64,000 nucleotides of DNA from CAZXEU01 sp965207385. GTDB taxonomy: Bacteria > Bacteroidota > Rhodothermia > Rhodothermales > Bin80. A program made the translations under genes and the position numbers. Location: NCBI GenBank assembly GCA_965207385.1, contig CBDBLZ010000021.1:1364001-1428000 (forward strand), given 5' to 3'. The notes below the pieces were generated by a model. That model searched no databases. It saw only the letters and a list, made by a program, of their open reading frames with translations, and was not told the origin of the DNA. This document shows positions 53,973 through 62,641 of this stretch, piece after piece (positions within the stretch are counted from its first letter, which is position 1; each line of letters opens with the position of its first letter).

Positions 53973-54440
53973 ATGTACAAGGAGCTGGCCGGCGAGATGG
54001 CTGCTGATGCAGCGAGGATCGCCCTGGTAGTCAGCCGCTTCAATGCTCCGATTACGGAATCGCTTCTAAAGGGAGCATCGGATGCCCTGCAGGAGCGCGG
54101 TGTTGCCGCCGACCACATGACCATTGTGAGGTGCCCCGGTGCTTTCGAGATCCCCATGGTAGCGCAGCGGCTGGCCAAATCGGGCAAGTACCATGCGGTA
54201 GTGTGCCTGGGCGCTGTAATTCGCGGGGCCACGTACCATTTCGATATCATCGCCAATGAAGTGGCTTCCGGCCTGATGCGGATTTCTCTCGAAACGGGTG
54301 TCCCGGTCACGCTCGGAGTCATAACAACCGACACGGTAGAACAGGCCGTGGAGCGCTCCCGAGAGGGCCCGGGCAACAAGGGCACCGAAGCGGCCGTTGC
54401 CGCGCTGGAAATGGCCGGACTGCTCTCGAACCTGCCGTAA
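53973..54440 (+). CDS. ribH: 6,7-dimethyl-8-ribityllumazine synthase
   Basis: 155 residues from ATG 53973, which has GAGGAG at 53962-53967; an upstream in-frame ATG at 53934 lacks this. The protein has IALVVSRFN (substrate loop), VRCPGAFEIPMVAQ and CLGAVIRGATYHFDIIANEVA, with the active-site His in the last. It condenses the ribityl-pyrimidine with 3,4-dihydroxybutanone phosphate in riboflavin synthesis. The other rib genes are not adjacent. Confidence 0.95.
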   Translation: MYKELAGEMAADAARIALVVSRFNAPITESLLKGASDALQERGVAADHMTIVRCPGAFEIPMVAQRLAKSGKYHAVVCLGAVIRGATYHFDIIANEVASGLMRISLETGVPVTLGVITTDTVEQAVERSREGPGNKGTEAAVAALEMAGLLSNLP

Positions 54441-54452
54441 CTCAGTGTGCCT

Positions 54453-56801
54453 ATGACCAGGGTGCTGCCCGTTGCAATGTACTTGGCCCTAGCTCCAAAC
54501 TTCGTGGGCCAGCTTTCCGCAATGCAGGCCGATCGGTGGACGGCTCACACTTCAGCTCGTAACGTCCGGGCTCTTGCTGTGGCCGAGGATATCGTGTGGG
54601 CTGCGACATCTGGTGGTGTCTTCAGCTACGATGCGACATCGGGCGAGATCGTCCGCTATACCGTAACCGAGGGCCTCCATGACGTGCAGACCGGAGCCAT
54701 TGCCTTTGACGTACACCGCGGCGTGGTCTGGACCGGGTACGTTGACGGCGTGCTTGATGCTCTTGATGTCGGCACTGGTACCGTCACCACATATTTCGAT
54801 ATCCAGCGAAGCCAGCGGTTTCCCTCTCCGGAAATCCATCGCCTTGCCCTACTTGGTGACTCCTTGCTCGTGGCGACGTCGTTCGGTTTGGTAATATTCG
54901 ATACGGAGCGGTTGGAAGTGCGCGACACGTACAGCCAGCTGGGCGCACTCCCGGCGGGTACGGCGGTCCGGGACCTGGTGATCGCACCTCTACCTGACGG
55001 CAGAAAGGGTATCTGGCTCGGGGCAGAAGGCGGCGTAGCCTACGCGGCTCTTCAAGCCGTAAACCTGCAGGATCCCAACGCCTGGCAGGTGGACACGGCT
55101 GTACGGCCTTCCAGAATGGTCGAGGCAATAGCTGCATTTGATGGCCACATTTATGTGGGAACCGATCGCGGGCTGGGCCGCAGAGACTCGCCAACGGCTT
55201 ACATTTCGCTTGGGCTCACAACCCGCGCAATTACGGACCTCGCCGTTCTTCCGGATCGGCTCCTTGCCATTGATGCCTTCAAGCTGTACGCGGCATTCGC
55301 CGGAGGAGCATCGCTAGTGCTCGCGGACGGGTATGCAGACCTGCACGCCGTGACTGTGGCCGACAATGAGACCGTGTGGGTGGCTGATGCCGAGCGGGGC
55401 ATCAGCCAGTTCGAAAGACCGGCCGGGACAGAGCGCCCTACCCTGCGAATTGCCGACGTTTTCCCCGAGGGACCGTTTGACAGCCCATTTGGGGATCTCG
55501 CCGTAGGGCCGGAAGGCACACTGTGGGCAGCCGCCGTAGAGACGGTGCCTGCCGCCGGATTCTATCGACTCGGCAGTGACGGGATCTGGACCAACTTTAC
55601 TTCGCGTTTCCGGGAAGAGCTTGTTGGCAGAGGCAATTTTCTGCAGGTCCATGCAGATGCACACGGTAGTGTGTGGGCGGCATCTCGGGGAAGCGGGTTG
55701 GCGCAGGTCCCTGCCGACGGCACACTTAGCGTATACGACGAGAGCAATTCGAGCCTGCTGCCGGCTGCCGGCACAACGAGCTATGTTATTGTCGGAGGTC
55801 TGGGCAGTGAAGAAGATGGAACTCTGTGGGTCACCAATACGACAGCTTCGCGGCCTTTACATGTGCGCACTCCCGATGGGCAGTGGACGGGTCTGCTGCC
55901 GCCTTCGTGCGCGGGCACCGCGTCCACGACCGCTCTGGGGTCCCTTTTGATTGACTCCGGCGGACTGAAGTGGATTCTGGTCCAGGATACCGGAAACCTT
56001 CGGTTCACTAGAGGGATCTTGGTTCTTGACACGGGTAATACGCCGACGGACCAAACAGACGACTCCTGTCGCTTCTTCGGGCAGCCCGGGGCCCTCGGTC
56101 GCGGTCTACCGAGTATTAGGATACATGCGATGGCCGAAGATCGTACCGGCCGCATCTGGATAGCGACCGAGGAGGGTCCGGCCTACTTCTTGGCGGGTAT
56201 CGGTGCTGCGACGGATGCTTCGCTTGAAGCGACTTGGCCGGTTTGGTCCAGTAGGGAGCAGGGCTCGTATGTGCTCGGAGACCTGCCGGTTACAGATATT
56301 GCGGTGGATCCGTCCAATCGCCTTTGGCTTGCCACACAACAGGGGGCATACCTCGTTAGCGAAAGCACGGGCTTTGACCTGGTGCGCCGATTCACGACCG
56401 ATAGCTCACCAATCCTGTCCAATGTCGTGAATGCCATCGCCGTCGATGGCGCATCCGGTCGGGTATTCCTGAGTACGGACCGCGGGCTGGTCGCATACCA
56501 GGGTGATGCCATTGACCCTGTGACAGAGGTTCAGGACCTGCTCATCTATCCGAATCCGGTGGTCATGGCAGGTGATGCTGACCCGGAAATCTATATCGAG
56601 GGTCTGGTCGAGGAGACGGAAATCCGCGTAGTTACGCTCGGTGGCGAGCTGGTTGGTCGCCTGGCAGCACGCGGAGGCAGGGCCCGTTGGAACGGCAAGG
56701 ATCAGAATGCGAGGCCTGTTCCGTCCGGGACCTATCTGGTGATTGCCGTTGGTCAGAATGGAGAGGGAGCTGCATTCGGCAAGGTGGCCATCATTCGGTA
56801 G
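54453..56801 (+). CDS. PorZ-like two-component-regulator-propeller protein with T9SS C-terminal domain
   Basis: 782 residues from ATG 54453 (GTG 54447 is an alternative). A signal peptide leads into an N-terminal beta-propeller starting WTAHTSARNVRALAVAEDIVW and SGGVFSYDATSGEIVRYTVTEGL, a close match in pattern to the PorZ N-terminal domain. A second propeller follows (about 330-680). The C-terminal domain has LLIYPNPVVMAG and PSGTYLVIAVG. PorZ is an outer-membrane T9SS protein that helps deliver the lipopolysaccharide used to anchor cargo. The length is near that of the Porphyromonas protein. It starts 12 bases after ribH. Confidence 0.75.
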   Translation: MTRVLPVAMYLALAPNFVGQLSAMQADRWTAHTSARNVRALAVAEDIVWAATSGGVFSYDATSGEIVRYTVTEGLHDVQTGAIAFDVHRGVVWTGYVDGVLDALDVGTGTVTTYFDIQRSQRFPSPEIHRLALLGDSLLVATSFGLVIFDTERLEVRDTYSQLGALPAGTAVRDLVIAPLPDGRKGIWLGAEGGVAYAALQAVNLQDPNAWQVDTAVRPSRMVEAIAAFDGHIYVGTDRGLGRRDSPTAYISLGLTTRAITDLAVLPDRLLAIDAFKLYAAFAGGASLVLADGYADLHAVTVADNETVWVADAERGISQFERPAGTERPTLRIADVFPEGPFDSPFGDLAVGPEGTLWAAAVETVPAAGFYRLGSDGIWTNFTSRFREELVGRGNFLQVHADAHGSVWAASRGSGLAQVPADGTLSVYDESNSSLLPAAGTTSYVIVGGLGSEEDGTLWVTNTTASRPLHVRTPDGQWTGLLPPSCAGTASTTALGSLLIDSGGLKWILVQDTGNLRFTRGILVLDTGNTPTDQTDDSCRFFGQPGALGRGLPSIRIHAMAEDRTGRIWIATEEGPAYFLAGIGAATDASLEATWPVWSSREQGSYVLGDLPVTDIAVDPSNRLWLATQQGAYLVSESTGFDLVRRFTTDSSPILSNVVNAIAVDGASGRVFLSTDRGLVAYQGDAIDPVTEVQDLLIYPNPVVMAGDADPEIYIEGLVEETEIRVVTLGGELVGRLAARGGRARWNGKDQNARPVPSGTYLVIAVGQNGEGAAFGKVAIIR

Positions 56802-56848
56802 GTCTTGCGAATCCGCCGGAATTCTGCGTAAATTCCGTGCTCTTCTAT

Positions 56849-56923
56849 GGTGACCGTAGCTCAGGTGGTTAGAGCGCCAGGTTGTGGCCCTGGAGGTCGG
56901 GGGTTCAAGTCCCCTCGGTCACC
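56849..56923 (+). tRNA. tRNA-His (anticodon GTG)
   Basis: The cloverleaf is complete: acceptor GTGACCG at 56850-56856 pairs with CGGTCAC at 56916-56922; the anticodon stem CCAGG/CCTGG holds the loop TTGTGGC (anticodon GTG); the T arm has GGGGG TTCAAGT CCCCT. The extra G at 56849 can pair with the discriminator C, as the tRNA-His G-1 rule requires. CCA is not encoded. Confidence 0.95.
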
Positions 56924-56936
56924 CTCATTCAGCCAT

Positions 56937-57009
56937 GCCGCGTTCGTCTAGGGGTCTAGGACGCCGGCCTTTCACGCCGGTAACACGGGTTCAAATCCCG
57001 TACGCGGTA
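56937..57009 (+). tRNA. tRNA-Glu (anticodon TTC)
   Basis: Acceptor GCCGCGT pairs with ACGCGGT at 57002-57008, with one G-U pair at position 1-72. The anticodon stem CCGGC/GCCGG holds CTTTCAC, giving anticodon TTC at 56971-56973, and the T arm reads ACGGG TTCAAAT CCCGT. It follows tRNA-His by 13 bases and its 3' half overlaps the minus-strand DUF4105 gene by 38 bases. CCA is not encoded. Confidence 0.93.
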
Positions 57010-58204
57010 CAAGCTTCTGGCCAGGACGAGGCCTGTCGTCGAGGGTATTGCGAGCCCGGAGAAAACACCGGAAGGCCAGCAGGAGAAGAAAGGGGACTGC
57101 CACCGGCGGCAGGCGGGCAGGCATCAATATGGCCACAATAGCTGTAATGGCAGTGGTTGCCGCTGCAGCATAGAAGTACGGCGGTTGCCAGGATACGCTT
57201 CTTCGCCTGGCAATCTTCCAGGCCATGAACAAGTGGAATGGCCACGCCCAGACTACGTGCGGATTGGATCCGGCAGCATCATGCAGCGACACAATCCACA
57301 GGAAATACAGTAGCAGGCCGGCGAGGCCTGTCACTGAGAGAAGCACCGTGTCTGCGATGCGCCAAAAGGCGGCGCCCTTGCCTGCCAGGCATACCGCCAG
57401 TATGAACAGCAACCAGGACGCTACAACAAGTGGCCAGTCTGTTCCGGTCGCAGGTGCAGCAAGCGATCCGCGAAGCGAATCGGTTCTGGTCACGAGGGGC
57501 GCCTCCCGCTCCGGACTTCGGATGGTTGCTTGGTCTGCACTCTCCATCAGCTCAATCGGAAGAAAAAGGCGCTCTCTGCCACCAGCCGCGGCGTCGCCGG
57601 GCAATCCGAGAGCAAGGTTCATGACCACGTCCAACGTTGGTCTTTTCCTCGAATAGGGCCGAATGAGCTCGCGGAAGGATGATCCGTCTGGCCTCACCGC
57701 CTGAAAAAGCGTCGTATCATTCAGTACAGCCTCCAGGGCATCGCGGATGCGCGTGGAACAGTTGTCGAAGAAGTAATCATAGCGGTAGATCTTGTTTTCG
57801 GGTCTGGCATTCCGCTCCAGATACATGAACAGTGTCTCGCGCTGGGCCGGCGTAAGGTCAAGGATTTGCTCGACGACGGCACGGCCCTCCACCTCCCAGG
57901 AAATTGTCACGAGGGAGGGAAAACTTTGGCGGCTCAGCGCGTAGTCCAGTTTGCCGTAAAGGAATCTAGCCAGGAATTGCAGCCGGTTGCCAAAGTCGAA
58001 TGTGCCGTAGTTGTAAGCAATGTCTATTCCCAGCAGCGGATCATGCACGCGCAGGGCACTGTGCCCCCAGAGAGAATAGATGGCCTTTCCCGGCCCAATG
58101 GTGATGAGGGATACCTGCGCGCTGTCCGAGAGCTGCGCCGTTGCCGGATTCTGCATTGCCAGGCAAAACAGCATGCCGAAAAGTCTTGCCGTCAGTCTGC
58201 ACAT
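56972..58204 (-). CDS. DUF4105 (Lnb-type) membrane protein
   Basis: 410 residues from ATG at 58204-58202, preceded by GAGG at good spacing; a longer frame to 58345 lacks it. A signal peptide (ending ATAQ) precedes an extracytoplasmic DUF4105 domain with conserved LWGHSALRV, IAYNYGTFDF and FFDNCSTRIRD (candidate catalytic His and Cys). Four or five membrane helices follow (about 285-400). DUF4105 proteins in Bacteroides have been described as lipoprotein N-acyltransferases (Lnb); I state this from memory. The last 13 residues or so (VPRTGFEPVLPA) are antisense tRNA-Glu, and the TGA stop is read from the anticodon loop. Confidence 0.75.
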   Translation of the reverse strand: MCRLTARLFGMLFCLAMQNPATAQLSDSAQVSLITIGPGKAIYSLWGHSALRVHDPLLGIDIAYNYGTFDFGNRLQFLARFLYGKLDYALSRQSFPSLVTISWEVEGRAVVEQILDLTPAQRETLFMYLERNARPENKIYRYDYFFDNCSTRIRDALEAVLNDTTLFQAVRPDGSSFRELIRPYSRKRPTLDVVMNLALGLPGDAAAGGRERLFLPIELMESADQATIRSPEREAPLVTRTDSLRGSLAAPATGTDWPLVVASWLLFILAVCLAGKGAAFWRIADTVLLSVTGLAGLLLYFLWIVSLHDAAGSNPHVVWAWPFHLFMAWKIARRRSVSWQPPYFYAAAATTAITAIVAILMPARLPPVAVPFLLLLAFRCFLRARNTLDDRPRPGQKLVPRTGFEPVLPA

Positions 58205-58321
58205 GGCATTGCCTCTATGCACCCTATCTGGTCGAGAGCGGCATGGTCCCATAGTGGCACTGGCGTCTGAAACGCCGGGATGCGTGTGGGGTAGTAGGGC
58301 GCGGACCGTACTTACCGGATA

Positions 58322-59182
58322 ATGAACAGGGTGGAACGAGGGCAAAGGACGCTGGACGGCCTGCGGTCTACCATTCCCAGTCCCCGGAGCGAACTTGATT
58401 TCGTAAATGAGTATGAACTGATCGTGGCGGTGATCCTCTCCGCCCAGTGTACGGACGAACGCATCAATAAGGTCACACCTGCGCTTTTTGAGGCTTATCC
58501 GTCATTCAACGCCTTGGCGGAAGTTGAGCCGGAACAAGTGTATCCCTTTATACGGTCCGTGTCATATCCGAACAATAAATCCCGCCACCTGGTTCGAATG
58601 GCGCGTAAGGTATGCCGGGAATTTAGCGGCCAACTGCCGAGGACCCAGTCGGAGCTGATGAAGCTGCCGGGCGTCGGGCGCAAGACTGCCCAGGTGGTCA
58701 GCTCCGTCGCATTCGACGACGATGATGCCCTGCCGGTTGATACGCATGTCTTTCGGGTAGCCAACCGGATAGGTCTCGTGGAAAATGCCGAAACGCCGCT
58801 TAAGGTGGAGCGGGGGCTCAAGGCCATATTTCCCGTCGGCACCTGGGGAGAAGCACATCATTTGCTCATTCTGCACGGGCGTTATACGTGCACGGCGCGC
58901 TCACCCCAATGTGACATCTGTCCGATCACCCCTGTATGCCGCTATGGGCAGGCCCTGCGCCGGCTCCCGGAGTCGCTGAAAGGGCTCGATGCGCGCAAGG
59001 GCCCGTATTATTGCAAGACGCGGGGCCACTACTTTGCGAACCCGGCGGAAAAAAGGGACCGAATGGGGGTGCAGCAGATTGCCTGCCCTCGCTGCGGCTC
59101 GATGAATGTATTTCTTGCGAAGACCGGCAGGACAACGAAAAGGATCCGGGACTTTCGCGTTGAGGCCAGGTCTTCTACCTAG
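58322..59182 (+). CDS. nth: Endonuclease III with C-terminal zinc-ribbon-like extension
   Basis: 286 residues, about 75 longer than typical Nth (E. coli 211). Residues 1-210 have the helix-hairpin-helix LPGVGRKTAQVV with catalytic K121, D140 in PVDTHVFRV and the iron-sulfur cluster C190-x6-C197-x2-C200-x5-C206. It repairs oxidised pyrimidines. Residues 213-286 add C231-x4-H236 and C255-x2-C258 (CPRCGS), a possible zinc site not in the standard enzyme. It is divergent from the DUF4105 gene and followed 12 bases later by gpmI. Confidence 0.9.
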   Translation: MNRVERGQRTLDGLRSTIPSPRSELDFVNEYELIVAVILSAQCTDERINKVTPALFEAYPSFNALAEVEPEQVYPFIRSVSYPNNKSRHLVRMARKVCREFSGQLPRTQSELMKLPGVGRKTAQVVSSVAFDDDDALPVDTHVFRVANRIGLVENAETPLKVERGLKAIFPVGTWGEAHHLLILHGRYTCTARSPQCDICPITPVCRYGQALRRLPESLKGLDARKGPYYCKTRGHYFANPAEKRDRMGVQQIACPRCGSMNVFLAKTGRTTKRIRDFRVEARSST

Positions 59183-59194
59183 CGGCCGGGAATC

Positions 59195-60736
59195 ATGGAC
59201 CCTTCCAAGCGCCATTTGCTGGTCATTCTAGACGGCTTCGGCATCACGACAGATCCGAGCGTAAGCGCTATCCACGCCGCCCGCACGCCGTTCCTTGATG
59301 GGCTCTTTTCGCGGTATCCGCATGGCACCCTGGTTGCCTCCGGCAGGCCGGTAGGACTGCCCAAGGGCCAGATGGGCAATTCCGAGGTTGGACATATGAA
59401 CCTGGGTGCCGGACGGACGGTCAATCAGGAAATAACCCGCATTGACCTGGCTATCGAAGACCAGAGCTTCTTTGTCAATGATGCGCTAGTGGAAGCCGCG
59501 CGCCGGGTGGCGACCTCCGGGAAGCGACTTCACCTGTTGGGCTTGTTTTCGGACGGCGGCGTCCACAGCCACCTGGATCATCTCTTGGCGATCATCAGGC
59601 TGGCCGGGAAGCAGGGGCTTACGGATGCGCAGGTTTGCGTACATGCGTTCACGGATGGCAGGGACACGGCACCTGACGCCGGCCTACTATACGTCAAGGA
59701 ATTCGTTCGAAAGGCGCCTGATTACGGCCCGGGACGCCTGGTCTCCATTGTGGGTCGCTACTATGCCATGGACCGGGATCGAAGGTGGGACCGGATTGAA
59801 AGGGCGTACCGTCTGCTTGTGCAGGAAGTGAATCCGGTCTTCGCAGATCCCGTAAGGGCGATGGAGCAGGCCTATGCCGAGGGTACCACGGATGAATTCG
59901 TAGCGCCGCGCCGCATTGAGTACGACGACGGTGCAAACACGCGCATCGGGCCCGGCGATGCAGCCGTCTTTTTCAATTTCAGAGCTGATCGGGGAAGGCA
60001 GATGGTGCAGGCGCTATCTGGACTGAAGCAGGCGCCGCCCTTTGCGCGGCTTCCACTGCCGGATCTGCATCTCGTGACCCTTACTCCGTACGACGCTGCC
60101 TTTGGCTTGCCCGTAGCCTTTAGCACGGTTGACCTGTCTGACACGCTGGGAGAAGTACTGGCACGACGAGGTGCAAGACAACTGCGCATAGCCGAGACGG
60201 AGAAGTATCCGCACGTCACGTATTTCTTCAGCGGAGGCAGGGAGGCCCCCTTTGAAGGAGAGGATCGCATTCTTGTGCCTTCTCCCAAGGTGGCGACCTA
60301 TGACCTGCAACCTGAAATGAGCGCGCCGGAACTGGCAGGGCGCTGCGTGGAGGCGCTGGCGCGCCAGAGCTACAATTTTGTCTGCCTAAACTTTGCCAAT
60401 CCGGATATGGTGGGTCACACGGGAGTATTCGATGCCGCTGTACAGGCAGTGGAAGCGGTCGATGTGCACTCACGCAGGGTGATCGAGGCGGCACAGGCCA
60501 ACGGCTACGGCATTACGATCCTGGCCGATCATGGCAACGCAGACCGGATGAGGATGCCGGATGGGTCGCCGCATACGGCTCACACCACAGCGCTAGTCCC
60601 ACATCTGGTCATAAGGGACGGAGCCGCGGCACCGGTAAGGGCTGGCAAGCTGGGGGATATTGCCCCTACCATACTACAGCTTATGGGCGAGCCCGTGCCG
60701 GACGAGATGACCGGGCAGATTCTGTTGGGCCTTTAG
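59195..60736 (+). CDS. gpmI: 2,3-bisphosphoglycerate-independent phosphoglycerate mutase
   Basis: 513 residues. Metal-dependent alkaline phosphatase-fold motifs include LLVILDGFG near the start, the phosphoserine site GNSEVGHMN, DGRDTAPDAG, VSIVGRYYAMDRD, FNFRADRGRQM and LADHGNADRM. It interconverts 3- and 2-phosphoglycerate in glycolysis and gluconeogenesis and needs manganese. Its end overlaps the convergent sppA stop by 4 bases. Confidence 0.96.
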   Translation: MDPSKRHLLVILDGFGITTDPSVSAIHAARTPFLDGLFSRYPHGTLVASGRPVGLPKGQMGNSEVGHMNLGAGRTVNQEITRIDLAIEDQSFFVNDALVEAARRVATSGKRLHLLGLFSDGGVHSHLDHLLAIIRLAGKQGLTDAQVCVHAFTDGRDTAPDAGLLYVKEFVRKAPDYGPGRLVSIVGRYYAMDRDRRWDRIERAYRLLVQEVNPVFADPVRAMEQAYAEGTTDEFVAPRRIEYDDGANTRIGPGDAAVFFNFRADRGRQMVQALSGLKQAPPFARLPLPDLHLVTLTPYDAAFGLPVAFSTVDLSDTLGEVLARRGARQLRIAETEKYPHVTYFFSGGREAPFEGEDRILVPSPKVATYDLQPEMSAPELAGRCVEALARQSYNFVCLNFANPDMVGHTGVFDAAVQAVEAVDVHSRRVIEAAQANGYGITILADHGNADRMRMPDGSPHTAHTTALVPHLVIRDGAAAPVRAGKLGDIAPTILQLMGEPVPDEMTGQILLGL

Positions 60737-62481
60737 CGCAGCTGGAAGTCCAGAGGTACACGTGCTTGCGGCTCCCCTTGCATCCGGATCAGCTCCTCAA
60801 TCTGGTCGGCTGCCGGCAGCGCAAACGTTCGACGAACGCGCATGACCATGAGATCGCTGAGTTCCTCCATCAGCGTGCGCGGACGTGGCAGCAGGCGCGT
60901 GTTCCAGGATTCCAGGCCGGCCATTTCCGCCGCCAACTCAATGGCCGTATCGATGCCGCCCAAGGCGTCTACAAGCCCGACATCCAGAGCTTGCTGGCCG
61001 GTCCACACGCGCCCTTTTCCGATGCTGTCGACGGAGGCAGGTTCCATGCCACGCGCCTCGGATACCCGTTCCAAGAAACGGTCGTAAGTGGAGGCAATCG
61101 CCCGTTCCAGGATGGCCCGCTCCTCGGGCCGCAGGCTACGTAGTGCCGAGAACATGTCCGCGTAGGGACTTGTCCGCACGCCGTCGGTGGTGATGCCCAG
61201 ATTGCTTTCCAGCGCCGTTCCCACGTTGAACAGCATGCCAAAAACGCCGATGCTGCCTGTCACGGACGCGGGGTCGGCTACAATGGAGTCTGCGGCCGTG
61301 GCAATCCAGTATCCGCCCGATGCGGCAACGTCTCCCATGGATGCGACCACGGGCTTTTCACGTGCAGTCAGATCGATTTCGCGCCACATCGCATCCGAAG
61401 CCACGGCCGAACCGCCCGGGGAATTGATGCGAAGCACCACAGCCTTGACTCGCTCGTCTTCCCGAGCCCTCTTCATGGCATTGCGGAATGTGGAGGAACC
61501 CACGACAGAAATCCCGGAAGGGCTTGTGCCGGTCAGAATGGTTCCTACAGCGTAGACTATCGCGATCCGGTCGTCCGTGCGAATGCGTTCTCCGGTCGCC
61601 TCGGACTCCGGCACACGAATATAGGAGGTCAGGCGGACGGTTCGCAGATCACCGTCCTGGCCTACGCGTTCGCGAAGCAGGTCGCTGACCTCGTCTTCGT
61701 ACAGCAGTCCGTCCAGCAATCCGGCCTCGTACGCTTCAGCGGCCGTAATCATGGCACCGTCCGTCGTCAGCACTCTTACATGCTCCTCGTCCATCGCCCG
61801 GCCTGCGGCAACCGCCTCTACAAGCCGCCGGTTGTATTCGTCGAGCACAGACTGCAACTGGATTTCGTTTTCGCGGGACAGATCAGTGCGCGAGTATGAC
61901 TCAACAGCGCCCTTGTATTCACCTACGCGAATGATTTCGGGCTCAATGTCGAGCTTGTCCAGCAGCCCCTTCAGAAACATCACTTCCAGGTACATCCCGT
62001 TGAATTCGAAGAAGGCTTCCGGCAAGGCAAAAATGCTGTCTGCGACGGTTGCCAGGTAATAGTCGCGTTCCGCCATCATGTACTCGCCACTGGAGGCAAG
62101 GAGCGGCTTGCCGCTGGCCTTGAAGGTTTCCAGCGCAAGGCGAATTTCCTGCAGCGTACTCCAGTTCGCTTGCACGCCACGAAGTTTGAGCCACAGTCCG
62201 CCGATACGTTCGTCTGCGGCGGCATTGTGCAACGCCTTCCGCAAGTCCTGGAGATCATAGGACGCTTCGTCCAACAGCAGACTGGCCAGGGGATCATGCG
62301 ATGCGATCTCCGGAACGGGGCCGGATAGCTCCACGACGAGAACAGAGTTGTGGCGCACAGTCGGCGTCGCGCCGGATGTGGACAATAGCGCTGCTGCCAG
62401 AGCGGAACCCAGCAGCAGCAATAGGCCCAGTGCAATGAATGTACCCAGGGCACTGGCTACCAAGGAGGAAAAAAAGCGCAT
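60733..62481 (-). CDS. sppA: Signal peptide peptidase SppA, long form
   Basis: 582 residues, matching the duplicated-domain 67-kDa form. An N-terminal membrane anchor (about 7-33) is followed by two ClpP-like domains. The general-base Lys is likely the one in GEYKGAVESYSR of the first domain, and the nucleophilic Ser lies in VAASGGYWIATAADS of the second, as in the E. coli enzyme where active sites form across subunits. It degrades cleaved signal peptides in the membrane. It converges with gpmI. Confidence 0.93.
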   Translation of the reverse strand: MRFFSSLVASALGTFIALGLLLLLGSALAAALLSTSGATPTVRHNSVLVVELSGPVPEIASHDPLASLLLDEASYDLQDLRKALHNAAADERIGGLWLKLRGVQANWSTLQEIRLALETFKASGKPLLASSGEYMMAERDYYLATVADSIFALPEAFFEFNGMYLEVMFLKGLLDKLDIEPEIIRVGEYKGAVESYSRTDLSRENEIQLQSVLDEYNRRLVEAVAAGRAMDEEHVRVLTTDGAMITAAEAYEAGLLDGLLYEDEVSDLLRERVGQDGDLRTVRLTSYIRVPESEATGERIRTDDRIAIVYAVGTILTGTSPSGISVVGSSTFRNAMKRAREDERVKAVVLRINSPGGSAVASDAMWREIDLTAREKPVVASMGDVAASGGYWIATAADSIVADPASVTGSIGVFGMLFNVGTALESNLGITTDGVRTSPYADMFSALRSLRPEERAILERAIASTYDRFLERVSEARGMEPASVDSIGKGRVWTGQQALDVGLVDALGGIDTAIELAAEMAGLESWNTRLLPRPRTLMEELSDLMVMRVRRTFALPAADQIEELIRMQGEPQARVPLDFQLR

Positions 62482-62641
62482 CGCGAAGGGAGTAGATTCT
62501 GGAATGGTTCCAGATACGCATGCACATTCAAGCTGTTGCGCCCGCTACAGGAAACCGGTCTGCAAGGCTTGCAGTACGCACTTCTGCCGATTCGTCCGGT
62601 CACGGCCGTGTTGGCAAGGCTTTTGCTGCGGTTAGATCGGT

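Noticed and set aside
53330..54007. A 225-codon plus-strand frame before ribH
   Set aside because: It overlaps the ribH start, has no domain, and its predicted sequence is rich in Arg and Pro as expected for a non-coding GC-rich frame.
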